Shown: piece by piece, positions 6,960-11,555 of the stretch
Layout: the number at the start of each line of letters is the position of its first letter
How positions within the stretch are numbered: position 1 is the first letter of the stretch
Notes under the pieces: generated by a model
What the model saw: the letters and a program-made list of their open reading frames with translations, nothing else
Database searches by the model: none
What the model was told of the DNA's origin: nothing
Program-made: the position numbers and the translations under genes
Origin: an uncultured Dorea sp.
GTDB taxonomy: Bacteria; Bacillota_A; Clostridia; Lachnospirales; Lachnospiraceae
DNA length: 11,555 bases
Assembly (NCBI GenBank): GCA_910579015.1
Contig: CAJTRO010000002.1
Span: 38,939 to 50,493 of the forward strand
Direction: 5' to 3'

Positions 6960-7037
6960 AAAACTTTCCTCACATTTGTGGATAACGTTGTGGATTAGCG
7001 CCGTTTTTTTCAGTTCATTGTGGATTAGTCACTGAAA
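6960..7037 (-). repeat. Inverted repeat, right copy (intergenic)
   Basis: This is the inverted partner of 6517-6594. If read like the peptidase coding strand (plus strand here), it would give KTFLTFVDNVVD followed by a stop, against KTFLTNVENDVD in the peptidase, and it holds two in-frame stops. It is therefore not a functional coding copy. Similarity ends abruptly on both sides. The arms are 6960-6997 and 7019-7037, and the unlike middle is 6998-7018. A 7-base inverted repeat (TTTCAGT at 7008-7014, ACTGAAA at 7031-7037) also brackets the outermost DnaA-like site. Confidence 0.9.
6977..7027 (-). promoter_or_regulatory. Cluster of three DnaA-box-like sites
   Basis: On the minus strand, TTATCCACA at 6985-6977 matches the DnaA-box consensus TTATNCACA exactly. 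TAATCCACA at 6997-6989 and at 7027-7019 each have one mismatch. Their start-to-start spacings are 12 and 30 bases. The inverted partner inside the M23 gene carries the same spacing. No dnaA, dnaN, rpmH or gyrase gene is nearby, so this is not an obvious oriC. A regulatory or replication-control role is possible. Confidence 0.45.
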
Positions 7038-7103
7038 TTACGAAGAAATACAGAAGATTTTATGAAAGCTGAAGTGTTTCTGATCCATGCAGGATCGACA
7101 GGC

Positions 7104-7144
7104 AAAAAAAAGAAGCAGTCATATTTTTCAATACAACTACTTCT
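7104..7144 (-). terminator. Intrinsic terminator of pepD
   Basis: On the minus strand AGAAGTAGTTGTATT (7144-7130) pairs with AATATGACTGCTTCT (7125-7111) to form a 15-bp stem with three G-U pairs. It is closed by a GAAA (GNRA-type) tetraloop and followed directly by a run of eight T residues counting the last stem base. It starts 48 bases after the pepD stop codon. It acts in one direction only: read from the plus strand, the stem is not followed by a T-run. Confidence 0.93.
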
Positions 7145-7192
7145 CTCCCATCCTATGATACTTTTTTATTCCATATCCGCCGGAACGCTTAC

Positions 7193-8641
7193 CTACTTAC
7201 AATTCTTAAGTACAGCCGTGAGGTATTCCCAGGATCTCTTCGTAGATTCCAGATCCAGCGCCTCATTTACAGAATGTACGTCTTTAAGGTTTGGTCCGAT
7301 AGACACGCAGTCCAGATCTGGACGCTTGCCAAGGAAAAGTCCACATTCCAGTCCCGCATGGATCGCAGATACCACAGGCTCTTCGTTGTAAAGCTCCTTA
7401 TAGGTGTCTACCATGATCTGGCGGAGTTCGGAATCCGGATTGTACTGCCATGCCGGGTATTCTGCATTGATCCGGCCTTCTCCGCCGGTAACCTTCGCGC
7501 ACATCTCCAACTGCTCTTTCAGCTGATGCTTTCTGGTCTCTACAGAGCTTCGGATCTGGAACACCAATCTTACGCTGTCTTCTCTGCTCTCAAGGATACC
7601 AAGGTTCAGTGAAGTCTCAACCACGCCCTCAAGCTTACGGCTGAATTCCTGAAGACCGTTGGGGCAGAGCATCAGATATGAGATCACGCGCTCTGTGGAT
7701 GCGCAGTCAAATACTTCGCAGTCTGATACTGCCGCAGAGGAAGCATCCACTTTAAGTCCCGGCTCCTCGCCCATGAACTCGTCAATCCAGATTTTCTCCA
7801 TCTCTTTTGCCGCCTCAAGAACAGCGCTTTCCTGACCTTCGGCCGCCAGAATCTCCACCGTAGTGTCAAGGGTGATCACATTGTCCTTGGTTCCGCCGTT
7901 GATACTGACCAGATTAAGAGCCGTCTCCTTTGCCGCGCGGTACAGGAAACGCCCCGCCATCTTGTTGGAATTACCGCGCTGCTTGTGGATCTCCGCGCCG
8001 GAATGTCCTCCAAGAAGTCCATGGATCCTGACCGTGATAAGGCTTCCACTCTTCTTCTCCTTCGTTACCGGCAGAATCGTCTCATACTGGATCCCGCCTG
8101 CACAGCCGGTTATCAGGATTCCTTCCTCCTCGGAATCAAGATTGATGAGCTTGCGTCCCTTCAATACGCTTAAGTCAACCGCGTGGGCTCCGCCCATGCC
8201 GTCCTCCTCGTCAACGGTGAATAACGCCTCGATCGGAGGATGCGGGATATCCTTGCTGTCTAACACAGCCATCGCCATGGCAACCGCAATCCCGTTGTCG
8301 CTTCCAAGCGTCGTATCCTTTGCCCTGAGATAACCGTCCTTCACATAGAGCTCTAATCCGTCTGTCTTGAAATCATGGCTGGAATCTGCGGTCTTCTCAC
8401 ACACCATGTCAAGGTGTCCCTGGAGGATGACGGGTTCACATGATTCATAGCCGTCAGTGCCCGGCTTCCTGATGATCACATTGTTCGCTTCATCCTGGAT
8501 CACCTCCAGATCCCTCTCCTTCGCAAATGAAACACAATAATCGCTGACGCGCTTCGTGTCGAAGGTTCCGCGCGGAATCTGACTGATCTCTTCAAAAAAC
8601 CGGAATACCTTCTGCGGCTCTAAGTTCTCTAACACTGCCAT
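7193..8641 (-). CDS. pepD: Aminoacyl-histidine dipeptidase PepD (M20 family)
   Basis: This is a 482-residue cytoplasmic zinc dipeptidase of the PepD branch of family M20, which splits dipeptides such as carnosine (beta-Ala-His) and other Xaa-His substrates. The metal-site motifs are in order: QGHLDMV (His76, with Asp78 beside it), LGSDNGIAVA (bridging Asp115), TVDEEDGMGGA (catalytic Glu145 and metal Glu146), NLDSEEEG (Asp169) and DVHSVNE near the C-terminus (His456). The length matches E. coli PepD (about 485). The middle third is the lid/dimerisation domain of the family. The gene stands alone, with its own candidate promoter (8680-8708) and a strong terminator. GAGAGG lies ten bases before the ATG. 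It is divergent from ylbJ across 114 bases. Likely role: peptide nutrition and recycling of internal dipeptides. Confidence 0.96.
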   Translation of the reverse strand: MAVLENLEPQKVFRFFEEISQIPRGTFDTKRVSDYCVSFAKERDLEVIQDEANNVIIRKPGTDGYESCEPVILQGHLDMVCEKTADSSHDFKTDGLELYVKDGYLRAKDTTLGSDNGIAVAMAMAVLDSKDIPHPPIEALFTVDEEDGMGGAHAVDLSVLKGRKLINLDSEEEGILITGCAGGIQYETILPVTKEKKSGSLITVRIHGLLGGHSGAEIHKQRGNSNKMAGRFLYRAAKETALNLVSINGGTKDNVITLDTTVEILAAEGQESAVLEAAKEMEKIWIDEFMGEEPGLKVDASSAAVSDCEVFDCASTERVISYLMLCPNGLQEFSRKLEGVVETSLNLGILESREDSVRLVFQIRSSVETRKHQLKEQLEMCAKVTGGEGRINAEYPAWQYNPDSELRQIMVDTYKELYNEEPVVSAIHAGLECGLFLGKRPDLDCVSIGPNLKDVHSVNEALDLESTKRSWEYLTAVLKNCK

Positions 8642-8679
8642 TTTAATATTACCTCTCTTTTCATTTTGTTCTTTATTAT

Positions 8680-8708
8680 ATTATGTTACACCCTTCATAA
8701 AAAATCAA
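8680..8708 (-). promoter_or_regulatory. Candidate sigma-A promoter of pepD
   Basis: On the minus strand TTGATT (8708-8703; 4 of 6) and CATAAT (8685-8680; 5 of 6) are separated by 17 bases. A perfect TATAAT directly follows at 8680-8675 but is less well spaced from this -35. Transcription would start about 30 bases before the pepD ATG. The site physically overlaps the candidate ylbJ promoter on the other strand. Confidence 0.6.
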
Positions 8709-8723
8709 CCGGTTCCATAGAAT
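8695..8723 (+). promoter_or_regulatory. Candidate sigma-E-type promoter of ylbJ
   Basis: TCATAAA (8695-8701) and CATAGAAT (8716-8723) are 14 bases apart. Against the sigma-E consensus (KMATATT, 14-15 bases, CATACANT) they score 5 of 7 and 7 of 8. In Bacillus subtilis ylbJ is known to belong to the sigma-E regulon, so such a site is expected here. Transcription would start near 8730, giving a leader of about 26 bases. Confidence 0.55.
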
Positions 8724-8743
8724 TAATTCAAGAGAAATGTTAC

Positions 8744-8747
8744 AGGA
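8744..8747 (+). promoter_or_regulatory. Ribosome binding site deciding the ylbJ start
   Basis: AGGA lies eight bases before the ATG at 8756. The frame is open further upstream, to an ATG at 8666, but that start lies upstream of the candidate promoter and would add a non-conserved N-terminus. The shorter form is preferred. Confidence 0.65.
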
Positions 8748-8755
8748 CGTCTTTT

Positions 8756-9688
8756 ATGAAACGATATTTTTTTGCGATATGCAGTATTCTCTTTTTTATA
8801 TCCATGCTCGCCTTTCCACAGTCCGCATTCCAGGGGGCCAAGACCGGGCTTCTCCTCTGGTTCAACACAGTCCTTCCTACCCTTCTGCCCTTTATCATCA
8901 TCTCCAATCTTCTGGTGCACAGCAGCGCCATAGACGTGGCCGCGCGGATCATCTCGCCTGTGCTGTGCCGTTTTTTCAAGGTCACGCCCTACGGAGCCTT
9001 CGCCATACTGACAGGCTTTTTGTGCGGATGCCCTATGGGGAGCAAGGTGACGGCCGACCTCCTTAAAAAGGGGGCACTCTCTAAGCAGGAGAGCTGTTAT
9101 CTTTTGTCCTTTTGTAATAACACAAGCCCTATGTTCATCATAAGCTATGTGATCTGGCAGAACCTTAAGATGCCGGATCAGACCGCTCCTCTTCTGATGA
9201 TCGTAATGCTGACGCCTGTTCTGTTAAGCTTTGTGTTCCGCCGGATCTATCACATCTCTGGTGAGACCTCCCTTTGGCAGAAATCCGGCGGCAGTATCAC
9301 GTCTGATGCCGAACGCATGACGCTGGATGGGTGCATCATGAACGGCTTCGAGACCATTACCAGGATCGGCGGTTATATCATCCTCTTCTCCATCCTCATC
9401 TCTTATGTGAAAATGATTCCGGCCGGACCGCCGTTTCTGACCGCTGTGCTGTTGCCGTCCCTGGAGCTTACATTCGGAGCTGCCATGATCTGTAGTCAGG
9501 CACTTCCGAAAGGAACAGAACTGATACTGACGCTTGCTCTGACTTCATTCGGCGGATGGTGCGCCGCCGCACAGACCAGGGCCATGCTTCAGGATACGGA
9601 TATACCGTTTCTTCCTTATATAATAGAAAAACTGGCCGCCGCGCTGGTGACCAGTCTGTTTGCCTATTGTTATCTGATGATCCGGTAG
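8756..9688 (+). CDS. ylbJ: Sporulation integral membrane protein YlbJ
   Basis: This is a 310-residue polytopic membrane protein of the YlbJ family. In Bacillus YlbJ is made in the mother cell under sigma-E and is needed for heat-resistant spores; its transport or other activity is not established. About eight or nine hydrophobic segments are visible, near residues 4-19, 30-54, 77-91, 120-137, 146-163, 203-221, 228-248, 255-275 and 289-308. The family signatures are GFLCGCPMGSKVTADLL (87-103) and FCNNTSPMFI (119-128), which belong to the nucleoside-recognition (GATE) type fold. The B. subtilis protein is longer (about 400 residues), so this is a compact version. It is the only plus-strand gene and converges on the coaD operon. 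The rsmD-coaD-ylbJ neighbourhood is also found in Bacillus (ylbH, ylbI, ylbJ), which supports the name. Confidence 0.88.
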   Translation: MKRYFFAICSILFFISMLAFPQSAFQGAKTGLLLWFNTVLPTLLPFIIISNLLVHSSAIDVAARIISPVLCRFFKVTPYGAFAILTGFLCGCPMGSKVTADLLKKGALSKQESCYLLSFCNNTSPMFIISYVIWQNLKMPDQTAPLLMIVMLTPVLLSFVFRRIYHISGETSLWQKSGGSITSDAERMTLDGCIMNGFETITRIGGYIILFSILISYVKMIPAGPPFLTAVLLPSLELTFGAAMICSQALPKGTELILTLALTSFGGWCAAAQTRAMLQDTDIPFLPYIIEKLAAALVTSLFAYCYLMIR

Positions 9689-9742
9689 GAAGACGCATCT
9701 TCCTCCTCCCGGCAGGCTTCATGGGACATTCCTAAAAGGAAT
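9687..9742. terminator. Two short hairpins between convergent genes (weak terminator candidates)
   Basis: AGGAAGA (9687-9693) and TCTTCCT (9698-9704) form a 7-bp stem with a CGCA loop that overlaps the ylbJ stop codon. ATTCCT (9728-9733) and AGGAAT (9737-9742) form a 6-bp stem around AAA at the end of the convergent coiled-coil gene. Neither is followed by a convincing T-run on either strand. They may help end the two converging transcripts, but they are not typical intrinsic terminators. Confidence 0.35.
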
Positions 9743-10371
9743 CAGATCAGTTCGTCCGCATCCACTGTATAATCCTCTTCCGGCTCTGCCATGTCTGTGC
9801 CGTACTCCGCTTCCAGTCCTCTCTGGGACTGATCCGGAATCTCAAGCTCGGAACGGTTGTTGCGGACCATATCGTAACACTCTTGCAGGGAATTGACAAG
9901 GCCGTCATACTTCGTAGTATAGCTGTCTAACGTATGCCCGATGATACTCTCTGCATTCGCCAGAAGATCGTCTGTGTACTGCATGGCGCCAATCCTGATA
10001 TCGTTGGCGTCACTGGTGGCATTATCAAGGATCTCCTGAGCCTGCTCTGTGGCCGCGGTTACGATCTCATTCGCCTGGGCGTAAGCCTGCTGCATGATCT
10101 CATGCTCGCTGACCAGCTCGCTGGTATGGATCTGCGCCTCCTCGATCATGCTGTCCGCCTTCGACTGGGCATCCGCCAGGATGGCATCCTTATTAGCAAT
10201 GATCTTCTGGTAACGCTTGATCTCGTCAGGCGTCTTCATCCGAAGTTCTCTGAGGAGCTCGTCCATCTGATCCTTGTTCACTATGATCTTAGAGGTGGAC
10301 AACGGCTGGAACTTACAGCTGTCGATATACTCTTCTATCTCCTCAATAATCTGTTCAATACGGCTGCTCAT
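9742..10371 (-). CDS. Conserved coiled-coil protein, ATP-synthase-b/DivIVA-like, function unknown
   Basis: This is a 209-residue soluble, largely helical protein. Residues 1-20 are a short acidic helix (IEQIIEEIEEYIDSC). Residues 50-165 form a long Ala/Glu/Gln-rich helix of the kind seen in ATP-synthase b/E subunits and DivIVA-like proteins (for instance ANEIVTAATEQAQEILDNA). The C-terminal 30 residues are acidic and probably disordered. There is no nucleotide-binding motif, so the label 'ATPase' often given to such proteins would be misleading. The start ATG overlaps the coaD stop by one base (TAATG), with AGGAG 11 bases upstream, so it is coupled to coaD. The coaD link suggests a conserved gene, perhaps structural or in division, but that is inference. 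It is not an F-type ATPase subunit: there is no membrane helix and no atp neighbours. Confidence 0.85.
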   Translation of the reverse strand: MSSRIEQIIEEIEEYIDSCKFQPLSTSKIIVNKDQMDELLRELRMKTPDEIKRYQKIIANKDAILADAQSKADSMIEEAQIHTSELVSEHEIMQQAYAQANEIVTAATEQAQEILDNATSDANDIRIGAMQYTDDLLANAESIIGHTLDSYTTKYDGLVNSLQECYDMVRNNRSELEIPDQSQRGLEAEYGTDMAEPEEDYTVDADELI

Positions 10372-10865
10372 TAATCTACACTCTCCTTCTTGTTCATCTT
10401 CTCTGTAATCCTGTCTGCGACGACATCCGGCACAAACTGAGAAATATCTCCCCCAAAAGCCGCCACTTCCTTCACCGTGGAAGAGCTTAAGTACGAATAC
10501 TCAAGACTGGTTGTCAGAAACACAGTCTCCACCCCGGCTTCCATCTTATGATTCATCTGAGACATCTGCAATTCATATTCAAAATCAGTGATTGCCCGTA
10601 ATCCGCGTATGATCATACCCGCATCCATCCTGCGGGCAAAATCCACAAGCAGTCCTCCGAAAGGAATGATACGGACATTCGCCAAGTCCTTCGTGACTTC
10701 CTCTAACATTTTAACACGTTCTTCTACAGAAAACAACGGACTTTTTGCTTTATTATTCAACACGCCGACAATTAATTCATCCACCAGCCTCGACGACCTG
10801 CGGATGATATCCTCGTGTCCCAGCGTGACCGGATCGAAGCTTCCCGGATAAATCGCCTTTAACAT
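10371..10865 (-). CDS. coaD: Phosphopantetheine adenylyltransferase (CoaD)
   Basis: This is the 164-residue enzyme of the penultimate step of coenzyme A synthesis: 4'-phosphopantetheine plus ATP gives dephospho-CoA and pyrophosphate. It is a nucleotidyltransferase alpha/beta phosphodiesterase fold protein, hexameric in other bacteria. GSFDPVTLGH holds the TxGH motif (Thr14 to His17). RGLR (87-90) and the C-terminal SSSTVKE (127-133, the ISSTxVR-type motif) bind ATP. The length is typical (about 160). A strong site, GGAAGGAGG, lies five bases before the ATG. The first seven bases overlap the end of rsmD and the last base overlaps the next gene, so the rsmD-coaD-coiled-coil genes form one translationally coupled unit. 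The rsmD-coaD pair is common in Firmicutes. Confidence 0.97.
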   Translation of the reverse strand: MLKAIYPGSFDPVTLGHEDIIRRSSRLVDELIVGVLNNKAKSPLFSVEERVKMLEEVTKDLANVRIIPFGGLLVDFARRMDAGMIIRGLRAITDFEYELQMSQMNHKMEAGVETVFLTTSLEYSYLSSSTVKEVAAFGGDISQFVPDVVADRITEKMNKKESVD

Positions 10866-11428
10866 ATCTGCCTCCTTCCGGACGGCTCAAGAAATACGTG
10901 CTTGTTCGTCTTATACACCTTATTCTTGATCACGGTGAACCCCAGATCCTTTGCATAGCCGAAATCCGTATCCTTCGCCGCCTCCACGATGATCACGCCT
11001 TCCTGCGCAAGAAGAGACGAGCCCGACAGGTAAGTCAGAACCCTCTCCTCAAGTCCCCGGCTGTAAGGCGGATCCATGAAAATGTAGTCGAACTGCTTCT
11101 CTCCTTCCAGCTTATAGAGGGCCGTCATGACATCCATCGACATGGTCATGCCCTTCCGTTCCATGTGTGTGCGCGCAAGATTCTCTTTCACGCACTGCAT
11201 CGCCTTTGGATTATTCTCGACAAACACCGCCTCCATCGCCCCCCTGCTGAGCGCCTCGATCCCGATCCCGCCGCTTCCCGCAAACAGATCCAGGAAAATA
11301 CAGTCGTACAGGTAGGGCGCCAGCATGTTGAACAAGGTCTCCTTGATGCGGTCCGTCGTCGGCCTCGTCTCGATACCGTCTAAAGTCTTAAGCTGTATCC
11401 TTCTCGCATTCCCAGCAATCACTCTCAT
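10859..11428 (-). CDS. rsmD: 16S rRNA (guanine-966-N2)-methyltransferase RsmD
   Basis: This is a 189-residue SAM-dependent enzyme that methylates N2 of G966 in 16S rRNA during 30S assembly. The N-terminus MRVIAGNARR with RPTTDRIKETLFNML (22-36) is the family hallmark. SAM motif I is DLFAGSGGIGIEAL (47-60), followed by Glu71 in FVENN and the catalytic DPPY (119-122). The length fits the family (about 185-200). The start at 11428 has AAGGGG eight bases upstream, overlapping the stop codon of the preceding gene, from which it is separated by 12 bases. The end overlaps coaD by seven bases. Confidence 0.96.
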   Translation of the reverse strand: MRVIAGNARRIQLKTLDGIETRPTTDRIKETLFNMLAPYLYDCIFLDLFAGSGGIGIEALSRGAMEAVFVENNPKAMQCVKENLARTHMERKGMTMSMDVMTALYKLEGEKQFDYIFMDPPYSRGLEERVLTYLSGSSLLAQEGVIIVEAAKDTDFGYAKDLGFTVIKNKVYKTNKHVFLEPSGRRQIC

Positions 11429-11440
11429 ATACTCAACCCC

Positions 11441-11555
11441 TTATTTATGAAATACCGTCAAAGTCCCAAGCTTCCTGTACCGGTTCAGGCAGGCGTAGAT
11501 CTCCTGGACCCTGGGCATACACAGCCCCATGGCCCTATAGGAGGCATCCGTAAAT
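11441..11555 (-). CDS. C-terminal end of an unidentified protein (5' end beyond window)
   Basis: The frame is open from the right edge for 37 codons to a TAA at 11441-11443; the other two minus-strand frames contain stops. The visible end is FTDASYRAMGLCMPRVQEIY, then ACLNRYRKLGTLTVFHK: basic, probably helical, with no motif I recognise. In many Firmicutes recG or a similar gene precedes rsmD, but this tail does not look like a RecG C-terminus to me, so I do not name it. The 12-base gap to rsmD and the shared strand make it the upstream gene of the same operon. Confidence 0.6.
   Translation of the reverse strand, partial: FTDASYRAMGLCMPRVQEIYACLNRYRKLGTLTVFHK

Larger units (their letters stand above)
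6793..7192. other. 400-bp intergenic region between pepD and the M23 gene
   Basis: I see no convincing gene here on either strand. Small open frames, such as a 92-codon one at 6635-6913, run into the peptidase gene out of frame and lack support. From right to left the region holds the pepD terminator (7104-7144), the right copy of the inverted repeat with its three DnaA-box-like sites (6960-7037), an A/T-rich stretch, and a candidate sigma-E promoter (6815-6843). Confidence 0.7.

Noticed and set aside
6977..7027. Chromosomal replication origin
   Set aside because: Only three boxes per cluster, inside or next to a peptidase gene, with no dnaA, dnaN, recF, gyrB or rpmH nearby. A regulatory role is more plausible.
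6960..7037. Second, decayed M23 gene on the plus strand
   Set aside because: Similarity to the peptidase covers only 78 bases and stops abruptly on both sides. The encoded middle (YYPIPES) is not preserved and two in-frame stops occur, so it is a repeat rather than a recognisable pseudogene.
6517..7037. Miniature transposon with 78-base terminal inverted repeats
   Set aside because: One end lies inside a peptidase segment that seems conserved in the family. I see no target-site duplication next to 6517 and 7037, and there is no transposase. It is not excluded entirely.
8666..8755. Thirty-residue N-terminal extension of YlbJ from an ATG at 8666
   Set aside because: It lies upstream of the candidate promoter, has no convincing ribosome site, and adds a segment unlike the family. 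The ATG at 8756 has AGGA at proper distance.
1..11555. CRISPR arrays, tRNA or rRNA genes, prophage or defence genes
   Set aside because: No regularly spaced repeats, no cloverleaf or rRNA sequence and no such proteins were seen. All larger open frames are accounted for by the listed genes or their shadows.

Overview
The window looks like a chromosomal segment of a spore-forming Clostridia (Firmicutes), most likely a Lachnospiraceae-type genome. This rests on clostridial-style coding with strong AGGAGG-type ribosome binding sites, tightly packed operons, the rsmD-coaD-ylbJ neighbourhood known from Bacillus and its relatives, and a YlbJ sporulation membrane protein. No transposase, integrase, phage gene, CRISPR array, rRNA or tRNA gene was seen. 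Most of the content is housekeeping, but the roughly 400-bp region around the start of the M23 peptidase gene is not ordinary.

Layout, left to right. Positions 1-5967 hold one minus-strand operon read from right to left. Its order is an RsmF/NOP-type rRNA m5C methyltransferase, an RsuA-type pseudouridine synthase, a HAD hydrolase, a YgiQ radical SAM protein, a short-chain dehydrogenase, and a two-helix membrane protein cut by the left edge. The first four genes overlap or abut, so translation is probably coupled. A candidate promoter lies at 6004-6032. Positions 6079-6792 (minus) encode a membrane-anchored M23 peptidase with all zinc and catalytic residues present. Positions 7193-8641 (minus) encode the dipeptidase PepD, closed by a very clear intrinsic terminator at 7104-7144. 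Positions 8756-9688 (plus) encode YlbJ, the only plus-strand gene. Positions 9742-11555 hold a second minus-strand operon: the end of an unidentified gene, rsmD, coaD and a coiled-coil protein, which runs convergently towards ylbJ.

The most interesting region is 6517-7037. A 78-base stretch inside the peptidase gene recurs without gaps, but inverted, in the intergenic region upstream (6960-7037). The two copies bracket the gene's promoter, start codon and membrane anchor. Each copy carries three DnaA-box-like sites (consensus TTATNCACA) spaced 30 and 12 bases apart. The arms match at 52 of 57 positions, whereas a 21-base middle has diverged. This could be an invertible switch, a DnaA-binding or looping site, or an old local duplication. 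Candidate sigma-E (mother-cell) promoters occur in front of both ylbJ and the peptidase gene. This suggests that both belong to the sporulation programme, although that rests on motif matching by eye.
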